The notes under the pieces were generated by a model. It did no database searches. It was not told the origin of the DNA and worked only from the letters and a program-made list of their open reading frames with translations. Of a DNA stretch of 21,072 bases, positions 13,593 to 21,072 are shown in pieces (positions within the stretch are counted from its first letter, which is position 1; each line of letters starts with the position of its first letter). Made by a program: the position numbers and the translations under genes. The stretch comes from CAZKHG01 sp964552655 (GTDB lineage: Bacteria; Bacteroidota; Bacteroidia; Bacteroidales; Tenuifilaceae): the NCBI GenBank assembly GCA_964552655.1, contig CAZKHG010000055.1:1-21072 (forward strand). The letters run 5' to 3'.

Positions 13593-14018
13593 ATGAAAAT
13601 TCTTATTCTTTGCACCGGGAACTCCTGCCGCAGCCAGATGGCCGAAGGATTCTTACAATCCTTCGATAAATGTTTAATTGTTCGCTCCGCCGGAACTCAA
13701 CCCGCAACCCAGGTTAACCCAAAGGCCATTAAGGTGATGAGCGAGGCAGGAATTGACATTAGCCACCACACCCCAAAGTTGGTTGACAAGTATATTGGCG
13801 AGGAGTGGGATTATGTAATCACAGTTTGCGATGATGCCAACGAAACTTGCCCCGCATTTTTAGGCAAGGTTAAGCATCGTTTGCACTTTGGCTTTGAAGA
13901 TCCCAGCCACGCTAATGGAAACGATGAGTTTATATGGAGCGAGTTTTATAGAGTTAGAGATTTGATCACAGAACGTTTTTTCAGGTTTTATAATGAGGAA
14001 ATAAAAACAACTCTATGA
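13593..14018 (+). CDS. arsC: Arsenate reductase, thioredoxin-coupled type
   Basis: A 141-residue protein of the low-molecular-weight phosphatase fold. The P-loop CTGNSCRS gives Cys7 and Arg13 (CX5R). The redox pair Cys79 and Cys86 (VCDDANETCPAF) has the same spacing as Cys82 and Cys89 of Staphylococcus aureus ArsC. The general-acid Asp is in FEDPS (Asp103). These three cysteines mark the thioredoxin-dependent arsenate reductase and separate it from tyrosine phosphatases. It reduces arsenate to arsenite in the cytoplasm, feeding ArsM and Acr3. Its end overlaps arsM by 4 bases (ATGA), so translation is coupled. Confidence 0.94.
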   Translation: MKILILCTGNSCRSQMAEGFLQSFDKCLIVRSAGTQPATQVNPKAIKVMSEAGIDISHHTPKLVDKYIGEEWDYVITVCDDANETCPAFLGKVKHRLHFGFEDPSHANGNDEFIWSEFYRVRDLITERFFRFYNEEIKTTL

Positions 14019-14818
14019 ATTCAAAAGATTTGAAACTGGTTGTAAAAGAAAAATACGACCAGATTGCCAGCGGCAAAAATCTGCAAAACCAATCTTCATG
14101 CTGTTGCTCATCGGGCTGCTGTGGGGATTCAGGTATTAGCATGATTGGAGATGATTACCAAAACATTGATGGCCATATTCCCGATGCCGATCTGGGATTG
14201 GGCTGCGGAATACCCACCGAATTCGCCAGCATTCAGCAGGGCGAAAGGGTGCTCGATTTGGGAAGCGGTGCTGGCAACGATTGCTTTGTGGCAAGAGCAA
14301 TTGTTGGAGAAACAGGGCGTGTTGTTGGCATCGATTTCTCTGATGAAATGATTGCAAAAGCGAATCAGAATAATCAAAAACTTGGTTATAAAAATGTTTC
14401 TTTTGTTAAGGGAGATATTGAGGATATGCCATTCCCCGACAACCACTTTGATGTGGTAATATCAAACTGTGTTCTCAACCTGGTGCCTGCTAAAGATAAA
14501 GCATTCGCTCAAATATTCCGGGTACTTAAGCCAGGTGGTCGTTTCTGCGTATCGGATGTGGTGATAAAGGGTGAATTGCCCAAGAAGTTACGTGAGGATG
14601 CCGAGATGTATGCAGGTTGTGTTTCAGGTGCAGTTAAAATTGAAGATTATCTCCGTATAATCAGCAGACAGGGATTCAGGAATATAACCATACATAAACA
14701 GAAAGAGATCTCAATACCGGAAGAAATTTTGCTAAATTACCTGACAAAGGAAGATATTAATAAGCTGAAAAACAAAGAGATAGGAATATTTAGCATAACT
14801 GTATCTGGGGTGAAATAA
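14015..14818 (+). CDS. arsM: Arsenite S-adenosylmethionine methyltransferase
   Basis: A 267-residue class I methyltransferase. SAM motif I is VLDLGSGAG (79-87), with the acidic GIDFSDEM end of strand 2 (105-112) and GDIEDMPFPDNHFD in the next part. The three cysteines needed to hold As(III) are all present: Cys64 in GLGCGIP, Cys152 in SNCVLNL and Cys202 in YAGCVSGA. The N-terminus has an extra cysteine cluster (29-31 and 35-36), common in this family and possibly an As(III) capture site. It methylates As(III) to mono- and dimethylated forms using SAM. The start overlaps arsC by 4 bases, matching reduction followed by methylation. Identity is firm. Confidence 0.94.
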   Translation: MNSKDLKLVVKEKYDQIASGKNLQNQSSCCCSSGCCGDSGISMIGDDYQNIDGHIPDADLGLGCGIPTEFASIQQGERVLDLGSGAGNDCFVARAIVGETGRVVGIDFSDEMIAKANQNNQKLGYKNVSFVKGDIEDMPFPDNHFDVVISNCVLNLVPAKDKAFAQIFRVLKPGGRFCVSDVVIKGELPKKLREDAEMYAGCVSGAVKIEDYLRIISRQGFRNITIHKQKEISIPEEILLNYLTKEDINKLKNKEIGIFSITVSGVK

Positions 14819-14914
14819 TTTAGAATTGCTATTTGTGGCTAGCTGGTTAAAGAATCTGCAAATTAATTTAAGCCTGTTATCCAGTTATAAGATTATTAAT
14901 CAAAATAAAATAAT

Positions 14915-15985
14915 ATGCCCTCAAACAAACGTCTCAACTTTTTGGATCGCTACCTAACGCTATGGATTTTCGTAGCAATGGCGATTGGTGTTTTGTCTGG
15001 ATTTTTTTTCCCGGCAATTGCAGGGTTCTGGGAATCGCTGAAATCCACACCCGAAAGCACAACCAACATTCCTATTGCGATAGGGTTAATACTGATGATG
15101 TATCCGCCACTGGCAAAGGTAAAGTACGAGGAACTGGGCGATGTATTTCGTAATACTAAAGTACTCGGTTTGTCCCTGTTTCAGAACTGGTTACTGGGTC
15201 CGGCCTTAATGTTTGCCCTGGCAATATTATTCTTTAAGCTTTTCCCCGGGGAAAATAACACCAATTTGCCTTACATGTACGGTATAATCATGATCGGGTT
15301 GGCGAGATGCATTGCCATGGTTATTGTATGGAACGATCTTGCAAAAGGCGATACTCAATATGCTGCCGGGTTGGTGGCATTCAACAGCATCTTCCAGGTG
15401 CTGTTCTTCTCCGTTTACGCTTACTTTTTTATAGCAATTCTTCCGGGTTGGTTTGGAATTCCAACAAACAACCTGGTGGAAAATATTACCATCGGACAAA
15501 TCGCTGAGAGCGTTTTCATCTATCTAGGTATCCCTTTTATTGCCGGTTTTTTAACACGGTTTATTCTTATCAGGGTTAAAAGTAAAGAATGGTATCACAC
15601 AAAGTTTATACCTAAAATCAGCCCGCTAACTTTAATTGCATTACTGTTTACAATTGTTGTAATGTTCTCCCTGAAGGGCGAGTACATAGTAAAAATTCCG
15701 ATGGATGTAATCAAGATTGCCATACCGCTTCTTATCTACTTTGTAGTAATGTTTATTTTGTCGTTCCTCATGAGTAAAAAAATTGGCGCCAGCTACGAAC
15801 AATCTGTTACTCTTTCATTCACTGCGGCAAGTAATAATTTTGAGCTGGCCATTGCGGTGGCCATTGCAATTTTTGGAATGAATTCGGGCGAGGCTTTTGC
15901 TGCTGTAATCGGGCCGCTGGTTGAGGTGCCTGTAATGATCGCACTTGTCAATGTGGCTTTCTGGTTTAGGAAGAAGTGGTACTAG
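14915..15985 (+). CDS. acr3: Arsenite efflux transporter, ACR3 family
   Basis: A 356-residue inner-membrane protein with about 10 helices. The ACR3 signature is intact: GLARCIAMVIVWNDLAKGD, with the essential Cys132 in the fourth helix, and AASNNFELAIAVAIAIFG with the conserved Glu in a late helix. Together with NWLLGPALMF these separate ACR3 from the unrelated ArsB family. It exports arsenite driven by proton motive force. The gap to arsM is 96 bases without a clear promoter or terminator, so it is likely the last gene of the arsenic operon. The next gene runs in the opposite direction. Confidence 0.95.
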   Translation: MPSNKRLNFLDRYLTLWIFVAMAIGVLSGFFFPAIAGFWESLKSTPESTTNIPIAIGLILMMYPPLAKVKYEELGDVFRNTKVLGLSLFQNWLLGPALMFALAILFFKLFPGENNTNLPYMYGIIMIGLARCIAMVIVWNDLAKGDTQYAAGLVAFNSIFQVLFFSVYAYFFIAILPGWFGIPTNNLVENITIGQIAESVFIYLGIPFIAGFLTRFILIRVKSKEWYHTKFIPKISPLTLIALLFTIVVMFSLKGEYIVKIPMDVIKIAIPLLIYFVVMFILSFLMSKKIGASYEQSVTLSFTAASNNFELAIAVAIAIFGMNSGEAFAAVIGPLVEVPVMIALVNVAFWFRKKWY

Positions 15986-16016
15986 ATTAGGGGTAAAGGC
16001 AAAGATGCAAATTCCC

Positions 16017-16059
16017 AAAAATTTTATTAGGCAGAAAGGAATTCAACGAACCTTTCTGC
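16017..16059 (-). terminator. Terminator at the end of the GT4 gene
   Basis: On the minus strand a perfect 9-bp hairpin (GCAGAAAGG at 16031-16039 with its complement at 16051-16059, 11-base loop) lies inside the last codons of the glycosyltransferase. A five-T run follows on that strand at 16021-16017, about 9 bases later. The hairpin overlaps coding sequence, and the T-run is a little distant. Confidence 0.5.
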
Positions 16060-17193
16060 AACATTTTTAACATTCAGCCTTTCAATTGCCATTAATCTTG
16101 CGTTTGAACCCAACTCGTGTCTTAAAATACCATCTTTTAGTAAGTTGATCAATTTTTGTGTAAATTCCGATGGGTTGGAATAAATAAGTCCATTTACACC
16201 ATCATCAAGATAATCTTTGCAACCTTGTATGTTTCTGGTTAAAACAGGTAAGCCGGAACTCATAGCCTCGTTGAGAGTATTGGAATTTCCTTCGCTGAAA
16301 GACGAAAGGATAAAAATATCAGCAGCTTTATAGTAATCATCAATATTTTCAGTTGCTTCAACCAGGATTAGCTTATTGCCAAGCAACTCCATTCCCTTTT
16401 GAAAATTTTCTTCCATTTCTCTGTTCTTGCCTGACAGAGCATCCCAATCGGGAGCTTTTTTTCTGCCAACATGGATTAGACAATAGTCTTTAGGAACTTT
16501 ATTAAGCCAATGGAACAGCTCAACGAAACCTTTGCGCTTGGTCAGATGTCCAACCGTCAGTAAAATCAATTTAGCATGGGGTAAACCTAACTTTTCTCGA
16601 ATCTCGGCCTTTTCAGATGAATTCACGGGTGAAAACCTATTGATATCAACCCCTTGGGAAGAAAGAAATATTTTGGGGAATTGATTTCCAAAAAAGGATT
16701 TCCACGTATCAGCAAAAAAACTATTCAACGCAAAATACCCAAATACACCAGAGAGTAAATATTTGTTAATTGCATTTGAGAGTTGGTTTTTAGCTGCGCC
16801 CAATGAATTAATATCATCAAACCCTGCAAGGGTTGATCGAAATACAACTTTCCTTCTTTGAAGTTTGCCCAAAAAGAGGATAAGTTGATAACCTGGCATC
16901 GCGCCATAGACAACCCATACATTATATAATCTGCCTGATTTTACAAGAAAATGAGCAAGAATATCTCTTGATAATAATCGGCCAAAGAGTGATCTGTGAA
17001 AATATTTTACCCTAAAAACTTCAATCCCGTCAATCTCTTCATTATCCGGAAGCAGACCGGCTGGATTCATGCAACAGATGGCAACCTTGTGACCAAGTTC
17101 ATTCAATGTTTTTGCAAAGAGTAAAGCGTTTCTCCCATCCCCGGCAAAAGAAGGAGCGGTTTCTGAAGTAAACAAGAGAATTTTATTGTTCAT
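16027..17193 (-). CDS. Glycosyltransferase family 4 protein
   Basis: A 388-residue GT-B enzyme. The N-terminal domain begins ILLFTSETAPSFAGDGRNALLFAKTL, with the glycine-rich acceptor-side loop. The C-terminal GT4 domain starts near residue 190, shows TVGHLTKRKGF (213-223, with the Arg/Lys that contacts the donor phosphates) and the EX7E motif EGNSNTLNE (Glu301, Glu309). It transfers a sugar from a nucleotide-sugar to a growing glycan on the cytoplasmic side of the membrane. There is no signal peptide. Its start overlaps the stop of the upstream sulfotransferase by 4 bases, so both are translated together, probably for a sulfated surface polysaccharide. Sugar specificity cannot be told. Confidence 0.9.
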   Translation of the reverse strand: MNNKILLFTSETAPSFAGDGRNALLFAKTLNELGHKVAICCMNPAGLLPDNEEIDGIEVFRVKYFHRSLFGRLLSRDILAHFLVKSGRLYNVWVVYGAMPGYQLILFLGKLQRRKVVFRSTLAGFDDINSLGAAKNQLSNAINKYLLSGVFGYFALNSFFADTWKSFFGNQFPKIFLSSQGVDINRFSPVNSSEKAEIREKLGLPHAKLILLTVGHLTKRKGFVELFHWLNKVPKDYCLIHVGRKKAPDWDALSGKNREMEENFQKGMELLGNKLILVEATENIDDYYKAADIFILSSFSEGNSNTLNEAMSSGLPVLTRNIQGCKDYLDDGVNGLIYSNPSEFTQKLINLLKDGILRHELGSNARLMAIERLNVKNVAERFVEFLSA

Positions 17194-18206
17194 TTATTAC
17201 ATTTTGGTAAATCCCGGTTGGGTAAAATTGTTCTCTTAAACTTTTCAACCCAATAGCCAATATACCACATCAGGTTTAGGATTAGTGGCTTTCGCAGGGC
17301 AATATCCACCTCAACCTGCTTATAATTTTCCAGCTCCATGTATTGCTTTGCAATATTTTGAATGGTATAAATTTCATTATAACTCAGCAATGATTCCCAA
17401 TTATTGATTTTATCGGGAACAGGTGGTTTGACTATATTTTGATGAATTGACTTCAGGTGAACCGGCACAAGATCTAAATAGCTTGATTCATTTTCTTTTA
17501 CCATGGATTTAGCAGACAGACCAAAAGTTACCAGCAAGTTATCTATTTCACCATCTAAATTACTGATTAATTTCTCGAAACTGGTTAGGAAAATATTTGG
17601 AACTGATAAATAATTCAGCCCAATTTTCCTTCTTTCAAACTGATTCCAGTCTTTTGCGGTAATCACAGGGTTTGTAGCCATCGGAACGCCCCAGCTTCCA
17701 ATTGTATTTCTCTGGGAACAATATATAGCACGTGGGTCGCGTGAAAGAACGATAAACCTAAGCTTAAAATCAAAATTATACTTCGAGATCTTGGCAAAAT
17801 AGTTGATTAGCCGGGTATCCTTAAAAACGATAATCTTTGAAGCTGGCTTTATATGTCTGGCGGATTTCACCAGCAGCCTAAAAAACAGGTCTATAAAGTA
17901 CTTACAATTCACCAGATCGGAATATTCAATGAAAACACCAAACAGGTTGAGCTTTGGATCCGATTGGATCATCGTATTTACCTCACTGATAAGGGTTTTT
18001 TTGTTTTTAATCTCCGAATAAGGTTTTTCCAGGAAAAACTTAACCAACCGTTCTCCTTCGGGTAAGGCTACAATTTGCTTATATTTGCACAGCTCATTGA
18101 GCAGAAAGGTGGAACCGGAGCGGTTAATGTATGCAACCAGCCATATTTGCTCAACACAAGATTGATCACTCAGAAAATTACCATGATTCACATTGCCACC
18201 GTACAT
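17190..18206 (-). CDS. Sulfotransferase family protein (divergent member)
   Basis: A 338-residue protein with the two PAPS-binding motifs of sulfotransferases: the 5'-phosphosulfate loop INRSGSTFL (27-35) and the 3'-phosphate site LSRDPRAIYCSQRN (154-167, with Arg156 and Ser164). It would transfer sulfate from PAPS to a sugar or other hydroxyl. It differs from the two paralogues at 19014-20815, which read GYPKTAT in the first motif. The ATG at 18206 lies 24 bases inside the start of the divergent gene at 18183; a GTG at 18191 is an alternative that still overlaps. It is translationally coupled to the GT4 gene downstream. Confidence 0.85.
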   Translation of the reverse strand: MYGGNVNHGNFLSDQSCVEQIWLVAYINRSGSTFLLNELCKYKQIVALPEGERLVKFFLEKPYSEIKNKKTLISEVNTMIQSDPKLNLFGVFIEYSDLVNCKYFIDLFFRLLVKSARHIKPASKIIVFKDTRLINYFAKISKYNFDFKLRFIVLSRDPRAIYCSQRNTIGSWGVPMATNPVITAKDWNQFERRKIGLNYLSVPNIFLTSFEKLISNLDGEIDNLLVTFGLSAKSMVKENESSYLDLVPVHLKSIHQNIVKPPVPDKINNWESLLSYNEIYTIQNIAKQYMELENYKQVEVDIALRKPLILNLMWYIGYWVEKFKRTILPNRDLPKCNK

Positions 18207-19013
18207 TGGGAAACAGATAAATGGGTTGATATCCAGCTAAATCACCTGCAAAAAAACATTTCGCAACCTTTCCGAATATACGCATTTTTAAGTGGTGACG
18301 CATCAAAACACCGCCGGAAATTCTTCTATGCTTCAACCGAACCCATAAAAGAACATGCCATAAAGCTAAACCTGCTTGCGGATATAATTTCCCAATGCGC
18401 GAATGAAAATGACCCGCTTATCTTTATCGACGGCGATGCCTTCCCGATCAATCCTTTGGATGATTTTGTTCCAAGTACGCTGAAAACCTTTCCGTTAGCG
18501 GCCATTCAGCGAATTGAAAATTTAAGTGATATTCAGCCACATCCATCATTTTGCCTGACAACCGTAGGTTTTTGGAGAAGGATAAAAGGGGATTGGGCGG
18601 AGGGCTACCAATGGCTTTCTCAGGGTAACATTAGGCGTACCGATGTTGGTGGCAACCTGCTTAAGATACTTGAGGATGAGAATGTTCAATGGCTTAATTT
18701 ACACCGGTCCAATCCCAGCCCGTACCATCCTATTTTTTTTGGTATTTATAATAACCTGATTTACCACCATGGTGCTGGTTTTCGGGATCCTATGTCGAGG
18801 TACGACAGGCTAAAATCCACAAAAGATGTGATTGGTAACAGATTGCTCGCCAAAACGCTAGACATCTTTTTTTCGACTCTTTCGCTAAAAAACCGTTTCC
18901 GGGTTCATAATATCCTGAGGATCAACAGGCGAATTAAGGCAAAAAATGTTGCACTAAGCGATATGGTTTATGAGTTGATTCTTAAGGATGACCGGTTTTA
19001 CGAGAAAATCTGA
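18183..19013 (+). CDS. Putative glycosyltransferase with DxD motif
   Basis: A 276-residue soluble protein. Its start, MIHIATVHWETDKWVDIQLNH, is that of a GT-A-like nucleotide-sugar-binding fold, and LIFIDGDAFPIN (79-90) holds a DxD motif (Asp83, Asp85) that would bind a metal and donor sugar. TVGFWRRIKGDWAEGYQW and YHHGAGFRDP are further conserved-looking stretches. I chose ATG 18183 because the frame before it (open from 18075) is the reverse of sulfotransferase coding sequence and lacks family character. It is the only plus-strand gene of the glycan cluster. It is probably a glycosyltransferase for a surface glycan; the exact family is not certain. Confidence 0.75.
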   Translation: MIHIATVHWETDKWVDIQLNHLQKNISQPFRIYAFLSGDASKHRRKFFYASTEPIKEHAIKLNLLADIISQCANENDPLIFIDGDAFPINPLDDFVPSTLKTFPLAAIQRIENLSDIQPHPSFCLTTVGFWRRIKGDWAEGYQWLSQGNIRRTDVGGNLLKILEDENVQWLNLHRSNPSPYHPIFFGIYNNLIYHHGAGFRDPMSRYDRLKSTKDVIGNRLLAKTLDIFFSTLSLKNRFRVHNILRINRRIKAKNVALSDMVYELILKDDRFYEKI

Positions 19014-19928
19014 TCACATCGGGTAAAAGTACTTTCTTAATTTCTCAATGTCAACATGGCTTGATAACCTCAAATTGCTGGGCTTGTAAAAAGTATTTAT
19101 CTCGTTTATCAAACCTCTTTTTAGCTTATATGGTCTGTTTCTGAAAAAGCTAATCCGGTCAATCTTATCGCAAACCGATAGGGTTCGGTAGTATATTGTA
19201 TCTATGTGGAAAAGGTAATTTTTGAATGCCGTGTTTTTATATGTAAAATGATTCATAAAGCGCATAAACTTTATTGCAAGGGATGAAAAACTCCTGTTTT
19301 CAATGGTTGAAACCGGGAATTTTGAATGGGGCAGGGAAAACTTATTGCAGTATTCATTCAAAAACTGAATGGGATTGTGCAGAAAATCCTCGTATAAAAA
19401 AACATGGACCTTATCAAAACCGAATATTTTTTTGTACAAATCAATAATCAGGTCATACTCAAAAAATTTCAGGTTAAAAAGATGGTGGTTTTTAAAAAAG
19501 GCTTTAAACCTTTTACTGTATCCCAAATACCTTGCCTGGCTGTAAGTGCCGCCTGATCTAATATACTGGTTGTATGCAGATGCGACCATGGTTTCCTGGT
19601 TTCGTATAAAGATCACAATTTCAGCATCGGGAAGTGTAGATTTTATGCGATGGGCCATCAGCTGTATAAACTCGCCTGTCCCGAAAGAGATATCAAGGCC
19701 GCCTAACAAAAGCTCCTCGCAAATTATCAGCCGTTTGTTTTCTGTTATCAATTGTATCTGCTGGAAGGCAACCACAGGATCAAACTCAAAGATATCAGGT
19801 TTAATAAGAATCCTGAAAACATCCTGGCGCTGAATAAAAGCAATATCCTTCAATGCCGGATAGAAATTGTGCTGAAACCACTTGGTGGCAGTTTTGGGGT
19901 AGCCGATATGAACTATTGGGTTGCTCAT
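19014..19928 (-). CDS. Sulfotransferase (tandem paralogue 2)
   Basis: A 304-residue sulfotransferase. The 5'-phosphosulfate loop is GYPKTATKWFQ (9-19) and the 3'-phosphate motif is IFIRNQETMVASAYNQY (106-122, with Arg109 and Ser117). FLYEDFLHNPIQFLNEYC matches the later conserved segment of bacterial carbohydrate sulfotransferases. It is clearly a paralogue of the gene upstream: first motif, RNQ block, SAY-QQY and YED/YEE-FLNE segments align with the same spacing. The start overlaps the upstream gene's stop by 4 bases. The stop abuts that of the convergent gene with no bases between. The substrate is probably a sugar hydroxyl of a surface glycan. Confidence 0.87.
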   Translation of the reverse strand: MSNPIVHIGYPKTATKWFQHNFYPALKDIAFIQRQDVFRILIKPDIFEFDPVVAFQQIQLITENKRLIICEELLLGGLDISFGTGEFIQLMAHRIKSTLPDAEIVIFIRNQETMVASAYNQYIRSGGTYSQARYLGYSKRFKAFFKNHHLFNLKFFEYDLIIDLYKKIFGFDKVHVFLYEDFLHNPIQFLNEYCNKFSLPHSKFPVSTIENRSFSSLAIKFMRFMNHFTYKNTAFKNYLFHIDTIYYRTLSVCDKIDRISFFRNRPYKLKRGLINEINTFYKPSNLRLSSHVDIEKLRKYFYPM

Positions 19929-20815
19929 AGGTAATATCCATTACTGGCCAAAATTTCAGCACCAATCCTTTCTCCCAGCTTTCTGTTCGATTCTAAGTAG
20001 AAATTTTTACATATTTCCAAATCCTTAGGGCTTAACAAATCATCAACCTTAAGATATCTGCCAAATATATGGTACCGGTTAAGTTTAAGCAGGAAACCCT
20101 GTATAAACCTGATTACACCTGGCAAATGGCATATATAATTTTTCCGGCCAACCGGTTTGAAATGGAACAGGTTGAAGAATTTGATCAGCGGTACAAACCC
20201 TTTACGCAATCCCCTGTTTACCCATGCAAGCGAGAGTTTATCAAGGTCAACCTCAAAATCAAACTTTTTGCAAAACTCGTTCAGGAATTGCGCCGGGTCT
20301 TTCCGCATCTCCTCGTAAACAAAAACATGAACATTCTCCTGGCCAAAAAGGGAATCGTAGTATTCAACCAGCTTATCAAAAAGCAGATGCTCAAACGAAA
20401 AGCCTCTTCCAGAGTATAGGTACCTTTTCATGCTGAAAGTTCCCCCGTTTTTTACATACTGCTGGTAGGCAGATGCCGCAAGCGATTGCTGGTTCCGGAT
20501 AAAAACTATAATCTGGGCATCTGGGAATACCTGTTTGATTTTCTGCGCACAGGTTCTGGCATAGTTCCCATAGTGCCAGCCATGGTTAATGGCGGTAACC
20601 ATCAGCTCAGAACTCAGCAAAATCTTTTCATCTTCAGAAAAACCTATCGATTTTTTTACCACCTCCGGGTTGAACAGAAATGAATCGGAGAAGAAAAAAT
20701 GCTTATTGGTAATATCACGATGGATAAAGTGATGATTTTTTATTCTCGGGAAAAAGTTCTCCTGAAACCAGGTTGTGGCAGTTTTCGGGTACCCGATATG
20801 AAAAATAACCGGCAT
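19925..20815 (-). CDS. Sulfotransferase (tandem paralogue 1)
   Basis: A 296-residue sulfotransferase. The 5'-phosphosulfate loop is GYPKTATTWFQ (8-18); the 3'-phosphate motif is VFIRNQQSLAASAYQQY (104-120, with Arg107 and Ser115). VFVYEEMRKDPAQFLNEFC is the later family segment. It is the first gene of a two-gene minus-strand operon with the paralogue that follows it. Differences between the copies lie mainly in the C-terminal third, where acceptor binding is usually decided, so the two may sulfate different positions. The start ATG at 20815 fits, since the first motif begins 7 residues later, as in its paralogue. Confidence 0.88.
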   Translation of the reverse strand: MPVIFHIGYPKTATTWFQENFFPRIKNHHFIHRDITNKHFFFSDSFLFNPEVVKKSIGFSEDEKILLSSELMVTAINHGWHYGNYARTCAQKIKQVFPDAQIIVFIRNQQSLAASAYQQYVKNGGTFSMKRYLYSGRGFSFEHLLFDKLVEYYDSLFGQENVHVFVYEEMRKDPAQFLNEFCKKFDFEVDLDKLSLAWVNRGLRKGFVPLIKFFNLFHFKPVGRKNYICHLPGVIRFIQGFLLKLNRYHIFGRYLKVDDLLSPKDLEICKNFYLESNRKLGERIGAEILASNGYYL

Positions 20816-21072
20816 TTTTGATCAATAGTATAATTACTGCGGTAGAAATATGGATCAAAATAAATCTTTTTTTGGGTTAGTACGTAATTTTAACTATGGT
20901 TTCTTTATGTAGTGAAAAATCCATTTTAGACCGAAAATGGTCTATTTTTGTAGTTCTTTCCATTTTTGTTTGGTTTAGTTTGCTGATTTTCATTAATTTT
21001 ACATTTAGGGTTTATTTTTTGAGCTACATTAGGGTTTATTGATTGATGATTGTATAAATATAATCCATTTGA
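20816..21072. other. AT-rich upstream region with overlapping hairpins and a direct repeat
   Basis: This 257-base stretch to the right edge has no supported gene. Two mutually exclusive hairpins share bases: CCATTTT/AAAATGG (20921-20927 with 20934-20940) and TAGACC/GGTCTA (20927-20932 with 20939-20944), the latter followed by TTTTT on the plus strand. A near-identical direct repeat, ACATTTAGGGTTTATT (21001-21016) and ACATTAGGGTTTATT (21026-21040), lies further right with starts 25 bases apart. The region should include the promoter of the minus-strand sulfotransferase operon; no perfect TAnnTTTG was found for it close to the start. Confidence 0.5.

Noticed and set aside
18075..18182. ATG 18075 as start of the plus-strand glycosyltransferase
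   Set aside because: This part is the antisense of the sulfotransferase's conserved PAPS-loop region; the family-like sequence begins at ATG 18183.
20927..20949. TAGACC/GGTCTA plus TTTTT as a plus-strand terminator
   Set aside because: No plus-strand gene leads into it within the window; the stem is only 6 bp and competes with another hairpin.

Overview
The window looks like the chromosome of a member of the Bacteroidota (Bacteroidia, probably Bacteroidales-like). The support is an AT-rich base composition, several promoter candidates of the Bacteroidota type (TTTG at -33, TAnnTTTG at -7), weak or absent Shine-Dalgarno sequences, and protein styles common in that phylum. No rRNA, tRNA, CRISPR array, insertion sequence or phage gene was seen. 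Genus cannot be told from the sequence alone.

Layout. (1) Positions 1-3022, plus strand: the end of a four-gene operon encoding a TauE/SafE permease (cut by the left edge), an OprO/P-type porin, a zinc-type CDF efflux pump and an FmdE-domain protein, closed by a strong hairpin. (2) 3204-5552, minus strand: a soluble four-PAS histidine kinase with no response regulator nearby. (3) 6091-12265, plus strand: a fluoride-defence island. A clear crcB-motif fluoride riboswitch with its own promoter lies before fluC/crcB, a DUF190 protein, a truncated universal stress protein, a MutS-like ATPase without mismatch-recognition domains, a HAD-fold protein resembling the P domain of P-type ATPases, an unrecognised 133-residue protein, an MFS transporter and then enolase, the classic fluoride-inhibited glycolytic enzyme. 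A strong terminator follows eno. (4) 12331-15985, plus strand: an arsenic island with a 10-cysteine small protein, a rhodanese-fold protein whose catalytic cysteine is Asp, ArsR, thioredoxin-type ArsC, ArsM and Acr3. (5) 16027-20815, mostly minus strand: surface-glycan genes, with a GT4 glycosyltransferase, three sulfotransferases (two adjacent paralogues) and a plus-strand DxD glycosyltransferase-like protein.

How they work together. The fluoride island joins export (FluC), a possible second transporter (MFS), a fluoride-sensitive target (enolase) and several accessory proteins behind one fluoride-sensing RNA. Near the start codon there is a 9-bp complement to the 3' part of the aptamer, which suggests control at the level of translation initiation. 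The arsenic island provides sensing, As(V) reduction, As(III) methylation and As(III) efflux, plus two cysteine-bearing accessory proteins of unknown role. With the metal/anion operon at the left edge, three toxic-ion modules lie within 16 kb. The most promising undescribed parts are the 133-residue protein in the fluoride operon, the Cys-rich and Asp-rhodanese pair in the arsenic operon, and the porin-CDF-TauE-FmdE grouping.
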